DNA of 19,141 nucleotides from JAYEJW01 sp034716535 (GCA_034716535.1 JAYEJW010000697.1:1-19141); one strand, 5' to 3'. Positions 7,422-14,921 are shown, counted from the first letter of the stretch. Translations and numbers: made by a program. Notes: a model not told the origin generated them from the sequence alone.

Positions 7422-8036
7422 CTATTGAGACCCCCGAAAACGTCGCAATCCTCCCGTGATGCCCTCCCTAACGTATACCCTGAGCCCGTGGTGATAGAGG
7501 TATCTTGCCGCGATCCAGAGCGTCTCCAACTGCCGTTCGACCAGCTTCAGGTCGAAATCCTCGTCGACCCGGTGTGTTTTTCGCCGCGCCCGCAGCACCC
7601 GCTGATCGAATACCCATCGCGCGGGGGGAAGGACGAACTCGAAGACGTATCTTCCTCTCCAGTTTCGCTGAAAGAAGTGGCGTTTCGGCGGCGGAATCCG
7701 GATCCGGCGCGCGTCGACGATCGGCGCTTCGTGCGCCTCCACCCACCCGGTGTCAAAAATCGTCATGGCCTCTTCAAAGCCGACGAAAGGGAATCCCAGA
7801 TGAATCTCCCGCGGACGCAGCGACAGCACCCGTAACGCCCACCACCTGTTTAAGCTGAGGTCGATGTAGCCTTCTTCAGGCCAGCCACCGATTTTCCGTA
7901 TCAGTGAGGATTTGCCGGAACCGGGTGGTCCGGTTACGAGCAACTGGTGGAGCTTCATGTCAGCAGGAAACGGGATGCCACGGTATCGCTGCAGGTCGAC
8001 GATCGCCTCGGTTTCGAAAGAGCTCAAAGCGCCCAC
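7422..8036 (-). CDS. P-loop NTPase/kinase-like protein B, partner of phosphatase B
   Basis: The gene encodes 204 residues from a GTG start. An in-frame stop lies a short way upstream with no other start codon between, and this start puts Walker A GPPGSGKS at 36-43, exactly as in NTPase A. The same family features follow: IGGWPEEGYIDL, WW, RPREIHLGFPF, IPPPKR, NWRGRYVFEFVLPP, then an Arg-rich QRVLRARRKTHRVDE. No ribosome site is obvious. It lies in one operon with phosphatase B and is divergent from NTPase C, sharing a ~270-bp promoter region. Cytoplasmic, no membrane spans. NTP binding is well supported; a kinase-type activity is inferred from the Arg-rich lid after the FEFVLPP strand. Family name not recognised. 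Confidence 0.84.
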   Translation of the reverse strand: MGALSSFETEAIVDLQRYRGIPFPADMKLHQLLVTGPPGSGKSSLIRKIGGWPEEGYIDLSLNRWWALRVLSLRPREIHLGFPFVGFEEAMTIFDTGWVEAHEAPIVDARRIRIPPPKRHFFQRNWRGRYVFEFVLPPARWVFDQRVLRARRKTHRVDEDFDLKLVERQLETLWIAARYLYHHGLRVYVREGITGGLRRFRGSQ

Positions 8037-8179
8037 GTATGAATGCCCGTTACAAAGCGGACCTGCGCTGGCCGATCACGGGCGGGCCAGTAACAGGGTC
8101 CGGAGACGCTCCACGCAGCCGTCGTGGTCCCCTCGGGGGTCCGCCGGTACCCAGATCGCCGCCCGTCCCTGTCCTCAAA

Positions 8180-8226
8180 CTGTAACATTGCCGCATTAGA
8201 ATTTAGCAAGATTAACGGCGTATACT
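8180..8226 (+). promoter_or_regulatory. Pho-box-like repeats with -10 element, promoter of NTPase C
   Basis: Heptamers at 11-bp spacing, CTGTAAC (8180-8186) and CCGCATT (8191-8197), closely match the first two repeats of the pstS Pho box (TTGTAAC, CCGTAAT). A weak third repeat, TTTAGCA, is at 8202-8208. A good -10, TATACT (8221-8226), lies 12 bp beyond the third repeat and there is no -35 box, as in PhoB-activated promoters. This suggests phosphate-starvation control of NTPase C. PhoB itself is not encoded in the window. Confidence 0.5.
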
Positions 8227-8305
8227 TTGCAGATCCGGCGTCCTCGTCACAGGGACTGGCGCGGAGGTGGATCGAAGGGGGGCTCAGAGGACCGCGCGGG
8301 CGCTG

Positions 8306-9253
8306 ATGGAACCGCCGGAATACGGGTCCCTGCACGAGAACGCCACCTCGCTTGCCACGAGACGGACAACGATGAAGCTCAAAGACCGCAACGGTATCCT
8401 CCTCCCGGCGAAGATGAAGGTTGGGAGTTGGGTGGTCCTGGGTCCGCCCGGTGCCGGCAAGTCGCACCTCGTTCACCAGATCGGTGGGTGGCCCGACGAG
8501 GTCTGTATAGACATATCCATGGAGAAGTGGTGGGCCGTAGAGGCCCTGACCCATCGCCCCCGGGAGATCCATCTCGCGCTGCCGTTCAATGGGTTCGAAG
8601 AGGGTCTGTCCGTCTACGACGAGAGGTGGAAGGGCGCCGGCGAGCTTCCGGCGGTGGACTTCGAACGTATACGCATCCCTCACAAGAAGAAGTTCATTCT
8701 CGCGCCCAATTGGCGGGCGAGGTTCGTTTTCGATTTCATTCTTCCTCCGCCAGGTTGGCTGCTCGAGAAGCGGAGGGAAAGGCTGTCCACTGACGACGTC
8801 AGACTCGTTGACATGGATCTCACCGAGGAGTGGATCACCTGGCAGATTCATACCCATTGGAGAATTGCCTCGTATTTTTTCCAGGCCGGGTTGCAGGTGA
8901 TGCTCAGGCCCTTCAATACGGTACGGCCTTACTCCCTTCCCGTCCTCAAGAAAATCGTCAAGAAAGCCACCAAGCCTTGTGATGAAGAGATCACGCCCGC
9001 GTTGGATTGGTCGAAGGTGCGCTGCGTCAAGCGTTGGGTGACTGAGGTATCTCCGAAGGACGAGGAAACGGCCACGGATGTGGCGATCGGGAATCACGAG
9101 AACCGAGAGACGGAGGCCCCGGATGGAACGCCGTTCCCGCGAGAGGCCGGGTTCCAAGCAGGTCGGACTGGGCTCTCATTGTCTTTCTTGCGGCAACTTT
9201 TGGCCATCGAGGCCGGAGACATGGCAGGGCGCATGCCCAATTGGCGGAAGTGA
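8306..9253 (+). CDS. P-loop NTPase/kinase-like protein C with C-terminal extension, orphan
   Basis: This is the third paralogue of the NTPase family. From the ATG at 8306 it has 315 residues; other in-frame starts are GTG 8267 and ATG 8372 (MKLKDRNG), and none has a strong ribosome site. Walker A GPPGAGKS lies at 46-53, followed by IGGWPDEVCIDIS, WW, RPREIHLALPF, IPHKKK and NWRARFVFDFILPPPGWLLEKRRERL. The core ends near VMLRPFN. About 100 further residues, absent from copies A and B, are polar and end in a hydrophobic/basic tail (SLSFLRQLLAIEAG). No phosphatase gene follows; the next gene is the convergent Pit copy 2. It could act with phosphatase A or B in trans. A Pho-box-like promoter precedes it. 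Family not named; NTP binding is clear. Confidence 0.8.
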   Translation: MEPPEYGSLHENATSLATRRTTMKLKDRNGILLPAKMKVGSWVVLGPPGAGKSHLVHQIGGWPDEVCIDISMEKWWAVEALTHRPREIHLALPFNGFEEGLSVYDERWKGAGELPAVDFERIRIPHKKKFILAPNWRARFVFDFILPPPGWLLEKRRERLSTDDVRLVDMDLTEEWITWQIHTHWRIASYFFQAGLQVMLRPFNTVRPYSLPVLKKIVKKATKPCDEEITPALDWSKVRCVKRWVTEVSPKDEETATDVAIGNHENRETEAPDGTPFPREAGFQAGRTGLSLSFLRQLLAIEAGDMAGRMPNWRK

Positions 9254-9624
9254 AGTAAGGAGTCTCAGCGAGGATCATGGACGAGAAGACCTGAGCGCAG
9301 GCGCGGTCGGTACATTTGAGTCCCCCTTGCGCCCGTTTGCGGCGCTTATAGACAGACTGCCATTTTCGGCCGCGGCAAGCGGATCAAAATGCAGGCATCC
9401 GCAAACCGCGCTCACCGGATGCCGTGACTGAAAATTTCAGGAGCGAGATTCTTTAGCGTTTCCTTCACGCACAGCGTCAGCTGCATCGGGGGCACGGGGC
9501 AACGCCGGCCAATACCTCGTTTCGCCTTATTTTGCGAGTATCAGAGCCCGCAGACGATCACGTGTGTCCGCACCGGTCGAGCCCGAGCCGATGGTATTGA
9601 GCACCGCGCTCCCCACGCCGCCAT
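9254..9624. other. Convergent intergenic region between NTPase C and Pit copy 2
   Basis: No gene is supported in these 371 bp. Short open frames are shadow extensions of neighbouring genes. The region holds two adjacent palindromes at 9394-9440, listed separately, suited to ending transcription from both sides. Confidence 0.6.
9394..9440. terminator. Two adjacent palindromes, candidate bidirectional transcription end
   Basis: GGCATCCG (9394-9401) pairs perfectly with CGGATGCC (9416-9423) across a 14-nt loop. Directly after it, CTGAAAATTTCAG (9428-9440) is a 13-nt palindrome. They lie between two convergent transcripts. No long T-run follows on either strand, so the termination role is inferred from position. 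Confidence 0.4.
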
Positions 9625-10899
9625 CTACGCCCCTGTCCCGAAAATCCCTTTCAAGGTGAAGAAGAAGAACATGGCCAGGATGCCTCCGGCCGGGACGGTG
9701 ATCACCCAGGAGATCACGATGTCGCGAATCACGCGCAGGTTCAGGGCGCCGAGTCCCCGTGTCATGCCAACCCCCATCACTGCGCCCACGGCGATGTGCG
9801 TTGTGGACACCGGAAGCCCGGTCTTCGAGGCGAGCACCACGGTGGTTGCGGCGGCGAGCGTGGCACAGTAACCGCGCGAGGGGGTGAGCTGCGTGATTCG
9901 GGTGCCTATGGTTCGCATCACCCGGTAGCCGAGGGTTGCCAGACCCACGATAATGCCGACTCCGCCAAGAACCAGCACCCAAAGGGGCATGGCTGCAGAC
10001 TGGGTCACCTCTCCTCCGGATTGCACGAGACTGATGACCGCGGCCAGGGGGCCTATTCCGTTGGCCACGTCGTTGGACCCGTGGGCGAAGGCCATGGCGC
10101 AGGCAGTGAACACCATCATGGGGACGAAGATCTTCTCCACCATGGCGAACTGTACGTCACGGTCTGCGCTCTCCTCAACCTGTACCTTGTTGATCATGGC
10201 TCTACCGACGAGGGCGATAATGATGCCCACAATAGTGGCTCCAATCAGGCTCTCGGCGGGGGACAGGTCGAGATGGAGATGTTTGAGGCCCTTGAACATC
10301 GTGACCAGGCAGACGATCCAGCCAACCAGGAACACGTAGAACGGCCCCCACTTCTTCGCTTGCGTCACAGGATCCCGGGTTCGCAGAATCAGCCGCTGCA
10401 CGCTGACCATGAGGAGGAAGCCGAAAAATCCCCCCAACAGCGGCGACACCAGCCAGCTGGCCACGATTTGGCTGATCTTGCCCCAGTTGACGGATTCGAC
10501 CGCGATACCGACGACCGCGAAGCCGACCAGGCCGCCGATGATGCTATGCGTCGTCGAGACCGGCCAGCCGTTCCAGGAGGCGAGCATCAGCCAAATGGCC
10601 GCGGCCAGCAGCGCCGCCAACATTCCGTAGACGAGAAGCTCCGGGGAGCCCGCGATCATGTCGGGATTGATGATTCCCTTGCGGATGGTCTTCGTCACGT
10701 TGCCGCCGGCAATGAAGGCCCCGGCGAACTCGAAGATTGCCGCGATGATGATGGCCTGTTTGACCGTGATGCCGCCGGAGCCGACCGAGGTTCCCATGGC
10801 GTTGGCCACGTCGTTTGCCCCGATGCCCCAGGTCATGTATAGGCCGAATACGATGGCCAGTATGAGAAAAACCGTGCCGTATTGAGCGATGATCTCCAT
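9625..10899 (-). CDS. pit: Pit-family inorganic phosphate permease, copy 2
   Basis: The gene encodes 424 residues with an ATG at 10899 behind GAGGGG. It shares the duplicated Pit signatures GIGANDVANAMGTSVGSG near the N-terminus and AHGSNDVANGIGPLAAV in the second half, plus both PVSTTH motifs. The protein is a multi-span inner-membrane carrier for low-affinity uptake of metal-phosphate. The first ~105 residues differ from copy 1 at only about 13 positions by eye, so the two copies are recent or constrained duplicates in inverted orientation. The upstream gene on the same strand is DUF47 copy 2, 118 bp away. The small C-terminal tail (GIFGTGA) differs from copy 1. Confidence 0.96.
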   Translation of the reverse strand: MEIIAQYGTVFLILAIVFGLYMTWGIGANDVANAMGTSVGSGGITVKQAIIIAAIFEFAGAFIAGGNVTKTIRKGIINPDMIAGSPELLVYGMLAALLAAAIWLMLASWNGWPVSTTHSIIGGLVGFAVVGIAVESVNWGKISQIVASWLVSPLLGGFFGFLLMVSVQRLILRTRDPVTQAKKWGPFYVFLVGWIVCLVTMFKGLKHLHLDLSPAESLIGATIVGIIIALVGRAMINKVQVEESADRDVQFAMVEKIFVPMMVFTACAMAFAHGSNDVANGIGPLAAVISLVQSGGEVTQSAAMPLWVLVLGGVGIIVGLATLGYRVMRTIGTRITQLTPSRGYCATLAAATTVVLASKTGLPVSTTHIAVGAVMGVGMTRGLGALNLRVIRDIVISWVITVPAGGILAMFFFFTLKGIFGTGA

Positions 10900-10956
10900 G
10901 ACGGTGGCCCCTCAAGGTGGTTCGTGAGTGTGTGTGAGTTATCGTGTAAATACGCG

Positions 10957-11021
10957 CTGAAGGCGCTCCTCGTCCCCCTCTCCCCCTGGGAGATGGCCGG
11001 GGTTAGGCGGACAGCCTTCAG
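10957..11021 (-). promoter_or_regulatory. Inverted repeat bridging DUF47 stop and Pit leader
   Basis: CTGAAGGC (10957-10964) is perfectly complementary to GCCTTCAG (11014-11021), with 49 nt between them. The outer arm overlaps the DUF47 copy 2 stop codon. In mRNA it could fold the spacer and adjust the DUF47:Pit ratio, or it may be chance. Confidence 0.25.
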
Positions 11022-11695
11022 CCTCCGACGAGCAGCCGCATGCGGCTCCCCACCAGCTCCGCATGGTCCGCGAGCTCGCCGAGCCATCGGGTCAGCTGGT
11101 AGGTGAACATGGTCGACAAAGGGTCCTTGTCCTTGTGGTGTTTGTAGAGGCTATCGACCAGATCGATGCCCAGCATGTCGGCTCCGTCTTCGCTCTTGGA
11201 TACCTCGTCGATCAACTGGTGCACGCGATCCACATCGGGTCCTTTGAAACCCGTTTCCACCAACGCGTCCAGGGTCTTGATGACTTCGAGCGCCTTGTGC
11301 ACCGTTTCGACGGATTTGTTTGCCAAGGTGAGCAGGGGCTCCCGCACCTCGTTCGAGACGTCGAGATGGATCAGCAAGAGACCGGCGATGTCCTGGGCGG
11401 TGTCCGCGATCGACTCCTGCTCGCGCAACACCGCGAGCAGGTCATGGCGATGCACTGGTAGGTACTTGCTCTCGGGAAGCTGGGAGGAAAGGGAATCGAA
11501 TATCTGATCCGCCTGGCTCTCGAGCTCGAATACCTTATTTCTCGCATCGAGGAGCGCGGTCTCGTCCTCGTCGAACAAGGCCTGGAGCATCTTGGGTATC
11601 TCTTCGACACACTTGGCGGAGAGCTTCATGTGTTTCTTCATCGGAGGGAATGGAGAACCCCCAAGTAGCTTCTTGAAATTTATTGTCGTAGGCAT
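11018..11695 (-). CDS. DUF47/PhoU-like Pit-accessory protein, copy 2
   Basis: The gene encodes 225 residues starting at an ATG with an AGGAGGA-type ribosome site. It is the same family as 1677-2357: LLGGSPFPPMKKHM at the N-terminus, HRHDLLAVLREQESIADTAQDIAGLL in the middle, and RWLGELADHAELVGSRMR at the end. It is soluble, helical and PhoU-like, and the acidic metal-binding pattern is retained. It shares only roughly 40% identity with copy 1 by eye, far less than the two Pit proteins share. It precedes Pit copy 2 and likely regulates or gates it. The long 574-bp upstream spacer should hold its promoter. Confidence 0.93.
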   Translation of the reverse strand: MPTTINFKKLLGGSPFPPMKKHMKLSAKCVEEIPKMLQALFDEDETALLDARNKVFELESQADQIFDSLSSQLPESKYLPVHRHDLLAVLREQESIADTAQDIAGLLLIHLDVSNEVREPLLTLANKSVETVHKALEVIKTLDALVETGFKGPDVDRVHQLIDEVSKSEDGADMLGIDLVDSLYKHHKDKDPLSTMFTYQLTRWLGELADHAELVGSRMRLLVGG

Positions 11696-12269
11696 GGATG
11701 TCGCTCCTCCTCTTTGCTCGACGGGTCCGATTCAGGGGCTGGATTGGCGCAAGCGATGATCAGATCGAGCGGTTTCGGCTCCGACCTGGAGCCCGGCTTG
11801 CGTTCGCACCCCAATTATCCGCCATAAAAGTGCGTTGCACGCGGGCCACTGGGATGGGTAGCCCGGTGGCGGGGGAGAGCTCGAACCGCAGATCTGGACG
11901 GGATCGGTTCAACGCAGCGATCGCTTGTGCCACACTGCCAATCCCCTACTCAGCATGCGGTCTTTCCCGTCTCTTGGAATGGGGCGCCGCGTCCCCGGGA
12001 CTGCCGGCGGACGCGCAGTCTGGCGCGTGTCCGCTTACTCGATTGTGCTTCCCGTTCCGTTACCAAGGGACCGCGTGTGCGATCGTCATCAGATCGTGAC
12101 AGATCGGTAATAAAACTGTAGCAAATGCTAGTTCGAGGGAGGGGGGATTGCAAGGTGGTGCGCACCGACACTTGCCGCGGTTCCCCAGCGGTGCGCAAAA
12201 CCGCTCACACTGGTTATCGAAACTTGAGAACGCAGCCAGACGAACTGACCCGACGCCAACAGAACCGAA
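11696..12269. other. Intergenic region between pst operon end and DUF47 copy 2
   Basis: I see no supported gene in this 574-bp stretch. It lies downstream of pstB1 and upstream of DUF47 copy 2, both on the minus strand. It contains a Pho-box-like cluster at 12085-12113 and a GATAAT hexamer on the minus strand near 11836-11841 without a good -35. Short inverted elements near 12155-12205 (GCGGTT/AACCGC and GGTGCGCACC) could mark the end of the pst transcript, but no T-run follows. Confidence 0.5.
12085..12113 (-). promoter_or_regulatory. Weak Pho-box-like direct repeats upstream of DUF47/Pit copy 2
   Basis: On the minus strand three heptamers at 11-bp spacing read TTATTAC, CTGTCAC, TGATGAC; the middle one matches the CTGTCAY consensus exactly. 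The site is about 390 bp before the DUF47 copy 2 start. The plus strand also gives a partial match (CGGTAAT, AAAA, CTGTAGC), but no plus-strand gene follows it. Orientation and function are uncertain. Confidence 0.3.
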
Positions 12270-13076
12270 TCAGCCGTACCGTCCCTCGATGTAGTCCGCT
12301 GTTTCCTTGCTGGCAGGCGTGACAAATATCTGCTCGGTGAGGGCGTGCTCGACGACCTTGCCCATGAGCATGAAGATGCATTCCTCGCTGGCTCGGCGGG
12401 CCTGGGCCATGTTGTGGGTGACGATGAGGATGGTGTACTCGCCTCTGAGCTCCCAGATCAGCTCTTCCACCGCCTCGGTACCCTTGGGATCCAGGGCGGA
12501 GCAGGGCTCATCCATCAGAAGTACCGTCGGCTTCACCGGAAGCAGGCGGGCGATGCACAGTTTCTGCTGCTCCTCCAACGAAAGCTCGGTGGCCTTGCGG
12601 TTGAGCCGGTCCTTGACCTTGTCCCACAGAAGCACCTGGCGGAGCGCCTGCTCCACGATCTCATCCGGCTTGGCGCGCCTTGCTCCCCGGCCCTTCATGT
12701 GCAGCCGATGCCCGAACAGAATGTTGTCTCGAATCGAGATGGGCAACGGATTTGGCCGCTGAAACACCATGCCTACCTGCTTACGTACCTGAACCAGTTC
12801 CACGCCGGGGTCGTAGATGTTCTGCCCCATCACGTCAATCGTGCCCTCGATCCGTACGTAGCCTAGACGCTCGTTGATGCGGTTCACGCTGCGCAGGAAG
12901 GTGGATTTTCCGCAGCCGGAGGGGCCGATCATCGAAGTGATCATCCCCTTGCGAATATTGAGATTGACGTCGTACAGGGCTTGAAAGGTTCCGTACCAGA
13001 GGTTCAGTCTGTCGGTTTGAATGGCGTATTCAGGCTCGGCCGTTTCGGCTTCAACCTGCTGAGCTGCGGTGTTCAT
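12270..13076 (-). CDS. pstB: Phosphate ABC transporter ATPase PstB1 (degenerate signature motif)
   Basis: The gene encodes 268 residues from the ATG at 13076. It is PstB by overall sequence: LNLWYGTFQAL, Walker A GPSGCGKS (51-58), Q-loop VFQRPNPLPISIRDN with Q106, Walker B LLMDEP (186-191) with SALDP, and switch His221 in VTHNMAQA. The ABC signature is abnormal: LSLEEQQK at 165-172 instead of LSGGQQQR. A homodimer would therefore have two poor ATP sites. The second PstB encoded upstream keeps LSGGQ but lacks other residues, so the two probably form a heterodimer under PstC/PstA. Last gene of the pst operon; 142 nt separate it from pstB2 and its ribosome site is weak. Confidence 0.93.
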   Translation of the reverse strand: MNTAAQQVEAETAEPEYAIQTDRLNLWYGTFQALYDVNLNIRKGMITSMIGPSGCGKSTFLRSVNRINERLGYVRIEGTIDVMGQNIYDPGVELVQVRKQVGMVFQRPNPLPISIRDNILFGHRLHMKGRGARRAKPDEIVEQALRQVLLWDKVKDRLNRKATELSLEEQQKLCIARLLPVKPTVLLMDEPCSALDPKGTEAVEELIWELRGEYTILIVTHNMAQARRASEECIFMLMGKVVEHALTEQIFVTPASKETADYIEGRYG

Positions 13077-13195
13077 AGGCGTCTTCAGTTGGCTGTCGGA
13101 TTACGGAGCGCGGCGAGCTCGTTCAAGGGATCGAAACCCCAGTGCATAGCGCGCGCAACCCAACCTAGGTTTGATTTTGTCAAAAAACACAGTCT

Positions 13196-13214
13196 GAAAA
13201 TCCGCAGGATTTTC
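13196..13214 (-). terminator. Hairpin between pstB2 and pstB1, possible attenuator
   Basis: A perfect 8-bp stem, GAAAATCC / GGATTTTC, with a 3-nt loop begins 4 nt after the pstB2 stop. About 8 nt later on the same strand comes a TTTTTT run. The stem is A/T-rich and the U-tract is displaced, so it is a weak terminator at best. It could reduce or stabilise transcription into pstB1 and set the PstB2:PstB1 ratio. Confidence 0.45.
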
Positions 13215-13218
13215 TGAA

Positions 13219-14046
13219 CTAGCCAAACCGTCCCTCGACGTAGTCGCGGGTGCGCTGGTCCTCGACCTCCCCGGTGAACAGGTCCTCGGTGACGCCGATC
13301 TCCACGCACTCCCCCTCCAGGAAGAAGGCGGTCCGGTCCGCCAGGCGCCGGGCCTGCTGCACAAGGTTGGTGACCAGCAGGATGGTCATGTCCTGGCGCA
13401 GCTCCTTGAGGACGTCCTCGATGCGCATGGTCGTCACCGGATCGACGGCGATGGAGAATTCATCAAGTATCAGGAGCTCCGGTTCCTGAGACAGGGCGCG
13501 GGCGATGGTCAGACGCTGCTGCTGACCGCCGGAGAGGAGACTGCCCAGGGCGTTCAGGCGGTCCTTGACCTCGTCCCACAGAGCGGCGCGGGCAAGGCAG
13601 CGCTCCACGATCATGTCCAGCTTTACCTTGTCCTTGATGCCCCGAAGACGCGGCGACAGGGCCACGTTGTCGTAAACGGTCATGGGCAGGCCCACAGGCA
13701 GGGGAAAGACCACACCGATGCGGCTGCGCAGGGCATAGACGTTGTTCAAGTGGCGGATGTTGCGGCCGTTGAAGTGGATCTCTCCGTCCACCCTCATGCC
13801 GGATGCGAACATGTCCATCCGGTTGATCGCCTTCAGGAACGAGGTCTTTCCGGCATTGGCCGGGCCGATGATGCCGAAGATTTCGTGCTCCCTGACCTCC
13901 AGGCTCACACCCTCCAAGGCGACCGCACCGCCGTAGCGGATGCTGACGTCCTTGACCGCCAGCTTGACCGGCACCTGAGCCCGATCGGTCGCCGTAGACT
14001 CGCTCGTGGGGCCCGATTCAATGCTCGCTGCTGCCTCCGTTACCAT
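13219..14046 (-). CDS. pstB: Phosphate ABC transporter ATPase PstB2 (degenerate Q- and H-loops)
   Basis: The gene encodes 275 residues from an ATG at 14046 that overlaps the pstA stop by 7 bp; GAGGA lies 8 nt upstream. The frame is open further upstream, but that part is only a shadow of pstA. Motifs: Walker A GPANAGKT (61-68, unusual but with GK[T]), signature LSGGQQQR (171-178, intact), Walker B LLILDE (191-196) followed by FSIAVDP rather than PTSALDP. The Q-loop reads VFPLPVGLP, with Pro115 where Gln is expected. The switch His is replaced by Asn227 (VTNLVQQ). These losses complement those of PstB1. Expected to sit on the cytoplasmic face of PstC/PstA. Confidence 0.92.
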   Translation of the reverse strand: MVTEAAASIESGPTSESTATDRAQVPVKLAVKDVSIRYGGAVALEGVSLEVREHEIFGIIGPANAGKTSFLKAINRMDMFASGMRVDGEIHFNGRNIRHLNNVYALRSRIGVVFPLPVGLPMTVYDNVALSPRLRGIKDKVKLDMIVERCLARAALWDEVKDRLNALGSLLSGGQQQRLTIARALSQEPELLILDEFSIAVDPVTTMRIEDVLKELRQDMTILLVTNLVQQARRLADRTAFFLEGECVEIGVTEDLFTGEVEDQRTRDYVEGRFG

Positions 14047-14921
14047 TTCTTCTTTCCTCGCAGGTACATGCGGAAGGCGATGGAGACGCTGTTCATGATC
14101 AGCACCATGCCGATGAGGACCAGGGCGACCCCGAAGGGCAGATCGTCCGGCACGCCCGGGACCTGGGTCGCCACCACGAACAGGTGAAGCGACATGGCCA
14201 TGGTCTGGTCGAGCACGCTCTGGGGCAGGAACGGCGTGAAGAACACCGCCCCGGTGAACATCACCGGCGCGGTCTCGCCCGTGGTGCGCGAGACCTCCAG
14301 GATCACGCCGGTCAGGATGCCGCTGATTGCGTTCGGCAGCACCACCCGGCGGATTGTCTGCCAGCGGGTCGCGCCCATGTTCCAGCAGGCCTCGCGAAAG
14401 GCCAGGGGCACCGCCTGCAGGGATTCGCGGGTGGCCACGATCACCACCGGCAAGGTCATGATCGCCAGGGTCAGGCTTGCGGCCAGGATGCTGGTCCCGA
14501 AGCCGAAGAAGATGACGAAGGCGCCCACTCCGAACAGGGCGTGAACGATCGAAGGCACGCCCGCCAGGTTGATGATGGCGAGGTTGATCACCCGCGTGAA
14601 CCAGTTCTCCGGAGCGTACTCGCTCAGATAGATGGCGGCTGCTACCCCGATAGGCACGGAGATCAGCAACGCCACCGAGACCAGCCACACGGTGCCGATC
14701 AGGGCCGGAAACACGCCGCCTTCGGTCATGCCGTTGGTGGGGTGGGTGAAGAGGAAATCGATGGAAAGGGCGGAGCCGCCTTTGTAGATCAGCATCCCCA
14801 GGATGATCAGCACCGGCGTGATGAGCAGCAGCGTCATCAGACCGAACAGGGTCCGGTACAGCCCCTGGACCCGGTGGTTGCGCCGATTCAGGCCGGTTGC
14901 TTCGAAGGTTACGCTGTCCAT
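14040..14921 (-). CDS. pstA: Phosphate ABC transporter permease PstA
   Basis: The gene encodes 293 residues from the ATG at 14921 (MDSVTFEATGL), chosen because AGGGG precedes it and it begins 4 nt after the pstC stop. A longer frame to 14951 would overlap pstC without a better ribosome site. It is an inner-membrane permease with about six spans (for example LFGLMTLLLITPVLIILGMLI and the VWLVSVALLISVPIGVAAAIYL region). The cytoplasmic EAA loop, EACWNMGATRWQTIRRVVLP, contacts the PstB ATPase. ETAPVMFTGAVFF follows, as in other PstA proteins. It pairs with PstC as a heterodimer to form the phosphate path. Operon position pstC-pstA-pstB2 is canonical. Confidence 0.95.
   Translation of the reverse strand: MDSVTFEATGLNRRNHRVQGLYRTLFGLMTLLLITPVLIILGMLIYKGGSALSIDFLFTHPTNGMTEGGVFPALIGTVWLVSVALLISVPIGVAAAIYLSEYAPENWFTRVINLAIINLAGVPSIVHALFGVGAFVIFFGFGTSILAASLTLAIMTLPVVIVATRESLQAVPLAFREACWNMGATRWQTIRRVVLPNAISGILTGVILEVSRTTGETAPVMFTGAVFFTPFLPQSVLDQTMAMSLHLFVVATQVPGVPDDLPFGVALVLIGMVLIMNSVSIAFRMYLRGKKKW

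Noticed and set aside
9527..9624. Minus-strand open tail ending DRLRALILAK after the Pit copy 2 stop
   Set aside because: It is the continuation of a frame-shifted shadow of Pit; no start or homology, so a frameshifted longer Pit tail is unsupported.
13085..13147. 20-codon minus-strand ORF (MHWGFDPLNELAALRNPTAN) between pstB2 and pstB1, a possible leader peptide
   Set aside because: No ribosome site, very short, and no codons suggesting a regulatory leader; could be chance.
14047..14688. Upstream extension of the pstB2 reading frame
   Set aside because: Translation lacks family features and is antiparallel-free shadow of pstA; the ATG at 14046 with GAGGA is the natural start.
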